Below, piece after piece: positions 1 to 7,936 of a stretch of 64,000 nt of DNA. Positions within the stretch are counted from its first letter, which is position 1. Every line of letters begins with the position of its first letter. Source of the DNA: Streptomyces sp. Sge12. Lineage in GTDB: Bacteria; Actinomycetota; Actinomycetes; Streptomycetales; Streptomycetaceae. Location: assembly GCF_002080455.1 (NCBI RefSeq), contig NZ_CP020555.1, positions 6,174,501-6,238,500 on the forward strand, read 5' to 3'. A model generated the notes under the pieces. That model was not told the DNA's origin. It searched no databases and saw nothing but the letters and a program-made list of their open reading frames with translations. Position numbers and translations under genes: made by a program.

Positions 1-1428
1 GCCGCCCTCTGGAGTTTCACTCCTGAGGCCGTCGCACCCGCCTGCGACCTCACCGCCGCCGAGATCCGCACGCTCGCCCGGGAGCTCGCGGCCGCGCCCA
101 CCGCCGCCGTCTACGGACGGATCGGCAGCTGCACCGTCGAGTTCGGCACGCTGGCGAGCTGGCTGGTCGACGTACTCAACATCCTCACCGGCAACCTGGA
201 CCGGCCGGGCGGAGCCCTGTTCCCGCTCTCCGCCACATCCCCCGCGGGCCGGCCCGCCGGCCCGGGCCGGGGATTCGCCCTCGGCCGCTGGTCGAGCCGG
301 GTCGGCGGCCACCCCGAGGCCAAGGGTGAACTGCCCATGGCCGCGCTGGCGGAGGAGATCGAGACTCCGGGCGAAGGGCGGATCCGGGTGCTGCTCGCCA
401 TCGCCGCCAACCCGGTCCTGTCCGCACCCGACGGCGACCGGCTGGACGCGGCGCTCGCCGGGCTCGACTTCATGGTCTCGGTCGACCCGTACCTGAACGA
501 GACCTCGCGCCACGCACACGTCGTCCTGCCACCGCCGCCGCCCTCCCGCAGTGCGCACTTCGACTTCGCGTTCAACGGCTTCGCCGTGCGCAACCAGGCC
601 CGGTACTCGCCCGCCTCCCTCCCGCTGGAGGACGGGCGCATGGACGAGTGCGAGATCCACGCGCGCCTGATCCTCGCCGTCTCCGGGCTGCACGGCGCGC
701 CGCCGGAGGCCGTCGACGAGCGGGTCATCGCCGACACCCTGGCCCGGGCCGTCGCCGACCCCCACTCACCGCTGCACGGCGGCGACCCGCAGGAACTGGC
801 CCGCATCCTGACCGGCACCACCGGCCCCGAGCGGCGCCTCGACCTGATGCTGCGCACCGGCCCGTACGACCTGACCCTCGACGACCTGCGGCAGGCGCCG
901 CACGGCATCGACCTCGGCCCGCTGCGGCCCCGGCTCCCGGGCGTGCTCAAGACCCGCAGCGGCAGGATCGAGCTGCTGCCGGACCCGATCGCGGCCGAGC
1001 TGCCCGGGCTGCGCGCGGCGCTCGCCGAACGCCCCGCCGCCCTGGTGCTCGTGGGCCGCCGCCATCTGCGGTCCAACAACAGCTGGTTGCACAACGTCCC
1101 GGCCCTCACCGGAGGTTCCAACCGGTGCACCCTTCACGTCCATCCGCACGACGCCGACCGCCTCGGTCTCGTCGACGGAGGGCGGGCGAGGATCACCGCC
1201 GAGGGCGGGAGCCTGGAGGTGCCCGTCGAGGTCACCGACACCGTCCGCAGCGGCGTGGTGAGCCTCCCGCACGGGTGGGGCCACGATCGCGCCGGTTCGC
1301 GGCTGTCCGTGGCCGCCGCGGTGCCCGGCGTCAACGTCAACCAGCTGCTCGACGGCACCCGCATGGACCGGCTGTCCGGCACGGCGGTGCTCAACGGCTT
1401 CCCCGTCGAGTTGGCACCCCTGCCCTGA
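1..1428 (+). CDS. Molybdopterin-dependent oxidoreductase, C-terminal part (5' end outside window)
   Basis: The reading frame is open from base 1 and ends in TGA at 1426-1428, giving the last 475 residues of a larger protein. Residues about 345 to the end look like the molybdopterin-dinucleotide-binding domain that closes the DMSO-reductase/formate-dehydrogenase superfamily, with RHLRSNNSWLHN followed by HPHDADRLGLVDG and a final PGVNVNQLLD stretch. The upstream part carries the typical DPYLNETSRHAHVVLPPPPP segment near the cofactor. Such enzymes transfer electrons to or from a small substrate through a bis-MGD cofactor. The substrate cannot be inferred because the N-terminal iron-sulfur and active-site part lies outside the window. 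Confidence 0.9.
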   Translation, partial: AALWSFTPEAVAPACDLTAAEIRTLARELAAAPTAAVYGRIGSCTVEFGTLASWLVDVLNILTGNLDRPGGALFPLSATSPAGRPAGPGRGFALGRWSSRVGGHPEAKGELPMAALAEEIETPGEGRIRVLLAIAANPVLSAPDGDRLDAALAGLDFMVSVDPYLNETSRHAHVVLPPPPPSRSAHFDFAFNGFAVRNQARYSPASLPLEDGRMDECEIHARLILAVSGLHGAPPEAVDERVIADTLARAVADPHSPLHGGDPQELARILTGTTGPERRLDLMLRTGPYDLTLDDLRQAPHGIDLGPLRPRLPGVLKTRSGRIELLPDPIAAELPGLRAALAERPAALVLVGRRHLRSNNSWLHNVPALTGGSNRCTLHVHPHDADRLGLVDGGRARITAEGGSLEVPVEVTDTVRSGVVSLPHGWGHDRAGSRLSVAAAVPGVNVNQLLDGTRMDRLSGTAVLNGFPVELAPLP

Positions 1429-1465
1429 GCTGGGGTTTTGCTCGTATTGCTCACGCGTAGACGTC

Positions 1466-1495
1466 TTGTTGGCGTGCTGAGGGGGCACCTACCTT
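1466..1495 (+). promoter_or_regulatory. Candidate promoter for the CitMHS gene, leaderless arrangement
   Basis: TTGTTG at 1466-1471 and TACCTT at 1490-1495 are 18 bases apart. The ATG at 1502 lies 7 bases past the -10 box, so transcription would begin at or next to the start codon. No Shine-Dalgarno sequence sits at normal distance from the ATG, which fits a leaderless mRNA. Confidence 0.4.
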
Positions 1496-1501
1496 CCCCA
1501 C

Positions 1502-3007
1502 ATGCTGACCTTCCTCGGCTTCGCCATGATCGCGACCTTCCTGGTACTGATCATGCTGAAGAAAATGTCGCCCATCGCGGCGCTCGTCCTCATCCCCGCA
1601 CTCTTCTGCGTGTTCGCAGGGAAGGGCGCGCACCTCGGCGACTACGTCATCGACGGCGTCGGGAAGCTCGCCCCGACCGCCGCCATGCTGATGTTCGCCA
1701 TCGTCTACTTCGGAGTGATGATCGACGTCGGCCTCTTCGACCCGGTCGTCCGCGGCATCCTGCGCTTCTGCAAGGCGGACCCGATGCGCGTGGTGGTCGG
1801 CACCGCCGTCCTCGCCGCGATCGTCTCGCTCGACGGCGACGGCTCGACCACCTTCATGATCACGGTCTCGGCCATGTATCCGCTCTACAAGCGGCTCGGC
1901 CTCAGCCTGGTGGTCATGACGGGCGTCGCCGCCACGGCCAACGGGGTCATGAACACCCTCCCCTGGGGTGGTCCGACCGCCCGCGCCGCCACCGCCCTCA
2001 AGCTCGACGCCGCCGACATCTTCGTCCCGATGATCCCGGCCCTCGCGGTGGGGCTCCTCTTCGTCTTCGTCCTGGCGTACGTCCTCGGCGTGAAGGAGCG
2101 CCGCCGGGTCGGCATGCTGGTGCTGCCCGGGCAGGTGGAGCGGGAGGCGGTCGAGGAGGAGCTGGTCCCGGCCGCCCCCGGGGCGTCCGGTGCCCCTGCC
2201 GCCACCGAATCCCCGGCCGGCGTCGGCGCTGGCCCTGGCTCCGGCTCGGTCGCCGGGTCCGGGTCCGGCTCCGTCGCCGCGGGCGCAGGCCCCGCTCCTG
2301 CCTCTGCCACCGCTTCCGCCGCGGCCCTGCACGCGGGCGGCGACGCCGCTGCCCCCGAGGACGGCTTCCAGGGCCTGGATCCGCACCGTCCCACCCTGCG
2401 CCCGCGCCTGTACTGGTTCAACGCCGGCCTGACCGTCGCCCTGCTCACCGCGATGATCATGGAGCTGCTGCCCATCCCGGTGCTGTTCCTCCTCGGCGCC
2501 GCTCTCGCGCTCACCGTCAACTTCCCGCACATGCCCGACCAGAAGGCCCGGATCGCCGCCCACGCCGACAACGTCCTGAACGTCGCCGGCATGGTCTTCG
2601 CCGCCGCCGTCTTCACCGGCGTCCTCACCGGCACCGGCATGGTCAAGCACATGGCCGACTGGCTCGTCGGCGCCATCCCCGAGGGCATGGGCCCGCACAT
2701 GGCGCTGGTCACCGGCCTGCTCAGCCTGCCGCTCACCTACTTCATGTCCAACGACGGCTTCTACTTCGGCGTCCTGCCCGTCCTGGCCGAGGCCGGCGCC
2801 GCCCACGGGGTCTCCCCGCTCGAAATCGCCCGCGCCTCCCTCGTCGGCCAGGCACTGCACATGTCGAGCCCGCTGGTTCCGGCCGTCTACGTCCTCGTCG
2901 GCATGGCCAAGGTGGAGTTCGGCGACCACACCCGGTTCACCGTGAAATGGGCGGCCCTGACCTCCCTCGTGGTCCTGGCGGCGGGGATGCTTTTCGGCAT
3001 CATCTGA
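1502..3007 (+). CDS. CitMHS-family citrate/divalent-metal:proton symporter
   Basis: A 501-residue polytopic membrane protein that fits the CitMHS family, which imports citrate complexed with Mg2+ or Ca2+ together with protons. It starts MLTFLGFAMIATFL, has the conserved SLDGDGSTTFMIT segment near residue 115 and ends with YFMSNDGFYFGVLPVLAE and an SSPLVPAVYVLVGMAKVEFGDH segment. Between roughly residues 215 and 295 lies a long hydrophilic linker rich in Ala, Gly, Pro and Ser, which makes the protein longer than usual for the family (about 430-460). It stands alone; the operator just after its stop belongs to the next operon. Cation preference cannot be read from the sequence. Confidence 0.9.
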   Translation: MLTFLGFAMIATFLVLIMLKKMSPIAALVLIPALFCVFAGKGAHLGDYVIDGVGKLAPTAAMLMFAIVYFGVMIDVGLFDPVVRGILRFCKADPMRVVVGTAVLAAIVSLDGDGSTTFMITVSAMYPLYKRLGLSLVVMTGVAATANGVMNTLPWGGPTARAATALKLDAADIFVPMIPALAVGLLFVFVLAYVLGVKERRRVGMLVLPGQVEREAVEEELVPAAPGASGAPAATESPAGVGAGPGSGSVAGSGSGSVAAGAGPAPASATASAAALHAGGDAAAPEDGFQGLDPHRPTLRPRLYWFNAGLTVALLTAMIMELLPIPVLFLLGAALALTVNFPHMPDQKARIAAHADNVLNVAGMVFAAAVFTGVLTGTGMVKHMADWLVGAIPEGMGPHMALVTGLLSLPLTYFMSNDGFYFGVLPVLAEAGAAHGVSPLEIARASLVGQALHMSSPLVPAVYVLVGMAKVEFGDHTRFTVKWAALTSLVVLAAGMLFGII

Positions 3008-3030
3008 CATCCCGCACCCCTGGCAGGGAA

Positions 3031-3049
3031 AAACTACCGGCGCTAGTTT
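3031..3049 (+). promoter_or_regulatory. Operator-like inverted repeat (AACTA-N7-TAGTT) before the aldehyde dehydrogenase gene
   Basis: AAACTACCGGCGCTAGTTT contains the inverted arms AACTA and TAGTT separated by 7 bases. A nearly identical element, AAACTACCGGTGCTAGTT, lies at 7889-7906 between the TetR gene and the acyl-CoA dehydrogenase gene. It sits 56 bases before the ALDH start codon, in the promoter zone. Inference: both sites are bound by the TetR protein encoded at 7219-7860. Confidence 0.65.
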
Positions 3050-3104
3050 GTAGGGTGTTCGGGAGGTCGGATCTACGCGCTCGTGCGTGCTCGGGAGGAA
3101 TGCC

Positions 3105-4517
3105 ATGAAGGCCCACGACGGGATGTACATCGACGGCGCGTGGCGGCCGGCCGCCGGTGGCGAGCTGATCGAGGTCGTGAACCCGGCCGACGGCCAGGTC
3201 ATCGGCACGGTCCCGGCCGGCACCGAGGAGGACGTGGACACGGCCGTACGGGCGGCCCGCGCGGCCCTCCCCGGCTGGGCGGCCACGCCCCCGGCCGAGC
3301 GGGGCGCCCTGATCGGCGCGCTGCGCGACGCGCTGGTGGCCCGCAAGAGCGAGCTGACCGACACCATCACCGCCGAGCTCGGGTCGCCGCTCGGCTTCTC
3401 GAAGGCGGTCCACGTCGGATCGCCGATCGCCGTGGCCGCCTCCTACGCCGAACTCGCCACCTCGTACGCCTTCGAGGAGCAGATCGGGAACTCCACCGTG
3501 CTGCTGGAACCGGTGGGGGTGGTCGGGGCCATCACCCCCTGGAACTATCCGCTGCACCAGGTCGTTGCAAAGGTGGCGCCCGCTCTCGCCGCCGGCTGCA
3601 CCCTCGTCCTCAAGCCGGCCGAGGACACCCCGCTGACCGCACAGCTCTTCGCCGAAGCCGTGCACGAGGCGGGCATCCCGGCCGGTGTCTTCAACCTGGT
3701 GACCGGTACCGGTCCGGTCGCGGGCCAGGCCCTGGCCGCGCACGAGGGGGTCGACCTCGTCTCCTTCACCGGCTCGACCGCGGTCGGCAAGCTGATCGGC
3801 GCCACGGCCGGCGCCGCCGTCAAGCGGGTCGCGCTCGAACTGGGCGGCAAGTCGGCCAACGTCATCCTGCCCGGCGCCGACCTGGCCAAGGCCGTCGCGG
3901 CAGGCGTCGGACACGTCATGAACAACACCGGCCAGAGCTGCAACGCGCTCACCCGGATGCTCGTCCACCGGGACCAGTACGAGGAGGCCGTCTCGCTCGC
4001 GGCCGCCGCCGTCGCCAACTACCCCACCGGCGACCCCCGCCAGGCCGGCATCCGCGTCGGCCCGGTCGTCAACGCCAAGCAGCACGAGCGCGTCCGCGGC
4101 TTCATCGCCAAGGGCGTGGAGGAAGGTGCGCGCCTGGTCGCTGGCGGGCCCGACGCGCCGCAGGAGCAGGGGTACTTCGTGGCGCCGACGGTGTTCGCCG
4201 ACGTCACGCCCGACATGACCATCGCCCAGGAGGAGATCTTCGGCCCGGTGCTGTCGATCTTGCGCTACGAGGACGAGGAGGAGGCCCTCAGCATCGCCAA
4301 CGGCACCGTCTACGGGCTGGGCGGCGCCGTCTGGGCCGCCGACGAGGCGACGGCCGTGGCCTTCGCGCGCCGTATGGACACCGGGCAGGTGGACATCAAC
4401 GGCGGCCGCTTCAACGTGCTCGCACCCTTCGGAGGCTACAAGCAGTCGGGCGTGGGCCGCGAGCTGGGCCCGCACGGCCTGGCCGAGTACCTCCAGACCA
4501 AGTCCCTGCAGTTCTGA
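3105..4517 (+). CDS. NAD(P)-dependent aldehyde dehydrogenase
   Basis: A 470-residue aldehyde dehydrogenase that oxidises an aldehyde to the carboxylic acid. Visible motifs are PWNYP in the Rossmann domain, FTGSTAVG at the cofactor site, the general-base glutamate at about residue 245 in LELGGKS, and the catalytic cysteine at about residue 279 in NTGQSCNALTR. The ATG at 3105 is preferred over GTG at 3087 because the ribosome-binding site GGGAGG lies between them at the right distance. An alcohol dehydrogenase follows 141 bases downstream on the same strand, so the pair probably converts an alcohol to an acid. The operator at 3031 suggests TetR control. The substrate is unknown. Confidence 0.92.
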   Translation: MKAHDGMYIDGAWRPAAGGELIEVVNPADGQVIGTVPAGTEEDVDTAVRAARAALPGWAATPPAERGALIGALRDALVARKSELTDTITAELGSPLGFSKAVHVGSPIAVAASYAELATSYAFEEQIGNSTVLLEPVGVVGAITPWNYPLHQVVAKVAPALAAGCTLVLKPAEDTPLTAQLFAEAVHEAGIPAGVFNLVTGTGPVAGQALAAHEGVDLVSFTGSTAVGKLIGATAGAAVKRVALELGGKSANVILPGADLAKAVAAGVGHVMNNTGQSCNALTRMLVHRDQYEEAVSLAAAAVANYPTGDPRQAGIRVGPVVNAKQHERVRGFIAKGVEEGARLVAGGPDAPQEQGYFVAPTVFADVTPDMTIAQEEIFGPVLSILRYEDEEEALSIANGTVYGLGGAVWAADEATAVAFARRMDTGQVDINGGRFNVLAPFGGYKQSGVGRELGPHGLAEYLQTKSLQF

Positions 4518-4518
4518 T

Positions 4519-4610
4519 CCCCCCCCACCGGATCCGCCCACCCCCCCACCGGATCCGCCCACCCCCCCGCCGGATCGCCCCCGCCGGGTCGCCCACCCCC
4601 GCCGGATCGG
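4519..4610 (+). repeat. Imperfect C-rich tandem repeat between the two dehydrogenase genes
   Basis: The core ACCGGATCCGCCC or its variants (GCCGGATCGCCC, GCCGGGTCGCCC) occurs about five times. The first three copies are spaced 21 bases apart and later ones 14-18. Runs of 6-7 cytosines separate the copies. The repeat occupies most of the 141-base gap between the ALDH stop and the ADH start. It does not form an obvious terminator hairpin. Confidence 0.7.
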
Positions 4611-4658
4611 CCGCCCTCCCGGCACCGTTCCGCTCCCGCCCAGCACCGGAAAGTCGAG

Positions 4659-5747
4659 ATGACGACCATGGTCCGCGCCGCCGTCCTGCCCGCCGTCGGA
4701 GCCCCGTTGGAGATTCGGGACATCGTGCTGCCGGATCCCGGCCCGGGGCAGGTCCGGGTGCGGCTCGCCGCCGCCGGGGTGTGCCACTCGGACCTCTCCC
4801 TCACCAACGGCACCATGCGGGTCCCCGTACCCGCCGTCCTCGGCCACGAGGGCGCGGGCACGGTCCTCGCCGTGGGGGAGGGCGTCACCCACGTCGCCCC
4901 CGGTGACGGCGTGGTGCTCAACTGGGCCCCGTCCTGCGGGGCGTGCCACCACTGCACGATCGGCGAGGTCTGGCTCTGCGCCACCGCGCTCGCCGGGGTC
5001 GGCGCGGTCCACGCGCACGACGCGCAGGGCACCCTACTGCACCCCGGGCTGAACGTGGCCGCCTTCGCCGAGGAGACCGTCGTCGCGGCCAACTGCGTGC
5101 TGCCCGCCCCCGACGGGATCCCGCTCGCCGAAGCCGCCCTGCTCGGCTGCGCCGTCCTCACCGGCTACGGGGCCGTCCGGCACAGCGCCCAGGTCCGCCC
5201 GGGCGAGTCCGTGGCCGTGTTCGGGGTCGGGGGGGTCGGCCTCGCCGCCCTCCAGGCCGCGCGGATCGCGCAGGCCGGCCCGGTCATCGCCGTCGACGTG
5301 TCCCCGGCCAAGGAGGAGCTGGCGCGCGCGGCCGGAGCCACCGAGTTCGTGCTCGCCTCCGACACCACCGCCAAGCAGATCCGCGCGCTGACCGGCGGGC
5401 AGGGCGCGGACGTCGCCGTCGAGTGCGTCGGCCGGGCGGAGACCATCCGCGGCGCCTGGGAGTCGACCCGCCGCGGCGGCCGCACCACGGTCGTCGGCAT
5501 CGGCGGCAAGGACCAGCAGGTCACCTTCCACGCCCTGGAGATCTTCCACTTCGCCCGCACCCTCACCGGCTGCGTCTACGGCAACAGCGACCCCGCCCGC
5601 GACCTCCCGGTGATCGCCGAGCACGTCCGCGCGGGCCGCCTCGACCTGGGCGCCCTGGTCACCGACCGCATCACCCTCGACGACATTCCGGCGGCCTTCG
5701 ACGCCATGCTGGCCGGCAAGGGCGGCCGCTCCCTCGTCGTCTTCTAA
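4659..5747 (+). CDS. Zinc-dependent alcohol dehydrogenase (MDR family)
   Basis: A 362-residue medium-chain zinc alcohol dehydrogenase. The catalytic-zinc ligands are visible in GVCHSD and GHEGAG, and the structural-zinc lobe has four cysteines spaced C-x2-C-x2-C-x7-C in CGACHHCTIGEVWLC. The nucleotide-binding glycine motif is GVGGVG near residue 190. It resembles class III/NDMA-type alcohol dehydrogenases of actinobacteria. It follows the ALDH gene on the same strand and probably forms an operon with it. The start could also be the ATG at 4668 (MVRAAVL). Its stop codon overlaps that of the convergent repeat-protein gene. Confidence 0.9.
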   Translation: MTTMVRAAVLPAVGAPLEIRDIVLPDPGPGQVRVRLAAAGVCHSDLSLTNGTMRVPVPAVLGHEGAGTVLAVGEGVTHVAPGDGVVLNWAPSCGACHHCTIGEVWLCATALAGVGAVHAHDAQGTLLHPGLNVAAFAEETVVAANCVLPAPDGIPLAEAALLGCAVLTGYGAVRHSAQVRPGESVAVFGVGGVGLAALQAARIAQAGPVIAVDVSPAKEELARAAGATEFVLASDTTAKQIRALTGGQGADVAVECVGRAETIRGAWESTRRGGRTTVVGIGGKDQQVTFHALEIFHFARTLTGCVYGNSDPARDLPVIAEHVRAGRLDLGALVTDRITLDDIPAAFDAMLAGKGGRSLVVF

Positions 5748-7222
5748 CCCCGTCCGTCGCGCGCGCCCGCCGCCCTGCGCAGCCGCAGGTGGCGGTACGC
5801 GTCGTACAGGGACCAGTAGCCGGGTCCGTCCTCGGGGTACCCGGAGCCGAGCCGGTCGAGCGCCTCCTCGCCGCGCGGGTCGTCGAGCAGGACCAGCGCC
5901 CGTACCGCCTGGATCCGGATCTCGACCGACGGGTCGGACAGGAGCGGCATCAGGGCGTCGCGCACCGCACGGGAACGCTCCCCTCGGTGCGCCAGCGCGA
6001 CGCAGCTCTGGGCACGCACCTCGGCATCGCCGTCCCCGAGGTACCCGAGCAGTTCCGCGAAGACCCCCTCCTCGCCCGCGCAGCCGATGAACGCCTGGGC
6101 GACAGAGCGACGGACCACGGCGGAGGGATGCCGTACGTGGGGGAGCAGGGCCCCGGCGAGAGCGGTGCGAGGCAGCGCGGGGCAGTCCGACAGGCCGCGG
6201 AGCAGAACGGCGAGCACCTCCGGGGCCGGTTCCTCGGCCGCCCAGCGAAGGAAGAGGTCCTGCGTCGCTTGCGTCACGCACGCGGGCCCGTCGGCACACC
6301 CGCCGTCCTCCTCGCCCTCGCCCTCGCCCTCGCCACGTTCGTCGTACGTGCCGCACTTGTCGCACTCGTCGAAGAGGCTGATGCAGCGCATCACCTCGGC
6401 GCCGAAGTGCCGTACGGAAGGGCGCGAACCGGGGCGCAGCGCCGCGGCCTCCTCCCACGTCGCGCGGTCGGCTCTGGTGTGCAGGACCGTGACGGCCGCG
6501 TTGCGCGTGACGCCCTGGAGGTCGGCCTCGGCCTCGGCGCGGGCGAGGAGGTCGGCGAAGGGCGCGCGTATCCCGTGCACAGCCTCCAGCGCGCACAGGA
6601 TCGCCGTGTGGCCGGTGCGCACGGAGACCCCGGTGCCCGGCAGCCGCAGCAGGCCGGTGAAGGAGTACTCGTCGTCCGGCACCCGGCTGAGCTCCGCGGG
6701 CCCTGTGGCTGCCGTCCTGCGGCGCAACTCGTTCTCGGCGCCCGTCTCGTGCCAGTGGCGGGCCAGTTGCAGGGCGGTCCGCCCGTCGGGTCCGGTGGGC
6801 CACAGCGGTACCGAGGAGGACAGCAGGAGCGTGGTGACCGCGTAGGCCCCGGCGTCGACCGCCCGCAGCAGCGGGGTCCGGCCGTCGGGGCCCACGCGGT
6901 CGAGGCGTACGCCGTGTTCGCGCAGGGCCTGGACCACCGGGTACGAGCCGCGGGCCACCGCGATGTCCAACGCCGACAGGCCGTCCGCACCGAGCGCGTC
7001 GGCATCGAAGCCATCCGCACGAAGTGCCGCCGCACCGAGGGCCTCCGCACCGGGCGCGTCAACACAGAGCGTGTCCGCACCCGGCGGATCCGAGCCATCC
7101 GCACGGCCTGCGTGCGGAGCGGCCCGGACGGCCTGATCGGCCGCTGCCTCCAGCAGTGCGCGGACTCGCGCCGCGTCGTCGGCCCGCACCGCGCCGATCA
7201 AGTCGGTGTCTCCGTGCGTCAA
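5744..7222 (-). CDS. Ankyrin-repeat plus HEAT-repeat protein
   Basis: A 492-residue protein of two repeat solenoids. The N-terminal half has ankyrin-like units (GLSALDIAVARGSYPVVQALREHGV, then a DGRTPLLRAVDAGAY unit and a DGRTALQLARHWHE unit). The C-terminal part has HEAT-like helices (HPSAVVRRSVAQAFIGCAGEEG, DGDAEVRAQSCVALAHRGER, DPSVEIRIQAVRALVLLDDP). A CDKC motif followed by an acidic Glu/Gly stretch lies between them. The proposed start is TTG at 7222, which overlaps the TetR stop codon (TTGA) with GAAGGGGG just upstream, implying translational coupling. Longer readings would run antisense-free but inside the TetR gene. Function unknown; a protein-interaction role is likely. Confidence 0.8.
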   Translation of the reverse strand: MTHGDTDLIGAVRADDAARVRALLEAAADQAVRAAPHAGRADGSDPPGADTLCVDAPGAEALGAAALRADGFDADALGADGLSALDIAVARGSYPVVQALREHGVRLDRVGPDGRTPLLRAVDAGAYAVTTLLLSSSVPLWPTGPDGRTALQLARHWHETGAENELRRRTAATGPAELSRVPDDEYSFTGLLRLPGTGVSVRTGHTAILCALEAVHGIRAPFADLLARAEAEADLQGVTRNAAVTVLHTRADRATWEEAAALRPGSRPSVRHFGAEVMRCISLFDECDKCGTYDERGEGEGEGEEDGGCADGPACVTQATQDLFLRWAAEEPAPEVLAVLLRGLSDCPALPRTALAGALLPHVRHPSAVVRRSVAQAFIGCAGEEGVFAELLGYLGDGDAEVRAQSCVALAHRGERSRAVRDALMPLLSDPSVEIRIQAVRALVLLDDPRGEEALDRLGSGYPEDGPGYWSLYDAYRHLRLRRAAGARDGRG

Positions 7223-7860
7223 ACCGCCCCCTTCAGGGCCTCGTACTGGAGGGCCAGCCCGTCCAGCAGCGCCGCCAGGCCCGTCTCGAAGGCGCCCTCG
7301 TCCACCTCGCGCCCGCGCTCCGCCAGCAGGTGGGCCTGGCCGAGGTGCGGGTAGTCCGCCGGGTCGTACGCGGCCCGGTCGTCCACGAAACCCCGCGCGA
7401 AGGAGGCCACCGCCGAGCCCAGGATGAAGTACCGCATCAGTGCGCCGATCCTGGTCGCCTGCGCCGGCGACCACCCGGCCTCCGTCATCGCCCCGAACAC
7501 CGCGTCCGCCAGCCGCAGTCCGGCCGGCCGGCGGCCCGGACCGCGCGCCAGCACCGGCACGATGTTGGGGTGGTCCGCGAGGGCGTCCCGGTACGAATGC
7601 GCCCACGCGTGCAGGGCCCCCCGCCAGTCCTGTCCGCCGTCGAACATCGACAGGTCGACCCGCGCACTCACCGAGTCCGCCACCGCGTCCAGGATCTCGT
7701 CCTTGGTGCGGAAGTGGTTGTAGAGCGAGGGCCCGCTGACCCCGAGCGCGGCCGCCAGCCGTCGCGTCGACACCGCCTCCAGCCCCTCGGCGTCCACCAG
7801 GGCGCCGGCCGCCTCGACGATGCGGTCCCGGCTGAGAAGGGGCTTGCGCGGTCTGGCCAT
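7219..7860 (-). CDS. TetR-family transcriptional regulator
   Basis: A 213-residue TetR repressor with an N-terminal helix-turn-helix (SRDRIVEAAGALVDAEGL followed by STRRLAAALGVSGPSLYNHF, residues about 9-45) and a TetR_C-type ligand domain. The start at 7860 (MARPRKPLLSRD) is chosen because longer forms add only basic, unrelated residues. It is divergent from the acyl-CoA dehydrogenase at 7937; the intergenic inverted repeat at 7889-7906 recurs before the ALDH/ADH operon. It probably represses both units and itself, with an aldehyde, acid or acyl-CoA as inducer. The repeat-protein gene begins on its stop codon. Confidence 0.9.
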   Translation of the reverse strand: MARPRKPLLSRDRIVEAAGALVDAEGLEAVSTRRLAAALGVSGPSLYNHFRTKDEILDAVADSVSARVDLSMFDGGQDWRGALHAWAHSYRDALADHPNIVPVLARGPGRRPAGLRLADAVFGAMTEAGWSPAQATRIGALMRYFILGSAVASFARGFVDDRAAYDPADYPHLGQAHLLAERGREVDEGAFETGLAALLDGLALQYEALKGAV

Positions 7861-7888
7861 GCGCCACATAGTAGGGCCTGCCCGCCAT

Positions 7889-7906
7889 AAACTACCGGTG
7901 CTAGTT
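7889..7906 (+). promoter_or_regulatory. Operator-like inverted repeat between TetR and acyl-CoA dehydrogenase genes
   Basis: AAACTACCGGTGCTAGTT has the arms AACTA and TAGTT separated by 7 bases. It lies 29 bases upstream of the TetR start and 31 bases before the acyl-CoA dehydrogenase start, so one bound dimer could control both directions. The same motif is at 3031-3049. Confidence 0.7.
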
Positions 7907-7936
7907 AAAGGCGCCGATCCCGTCCGGAGGTGCCCG

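Noticed and set aside
3087..3104. Upstream GTG start for the aldehyde dehydrogenase
   Set aside because: The ribosome-binding site would be inside the coding sequence; it is correctly placed for ATG 3105.
1451..3370. Long open frames on the opposite strand of real genes, such as a 639-residue one here and similar ones at 22700, 29056 and 59327
   Set aside because: They lie antisense to clear genes and have the Arg/Pro/Gly-rich or His/Asp/Glu-rich composition produced by reading GC-rich codons in the wrong frame.
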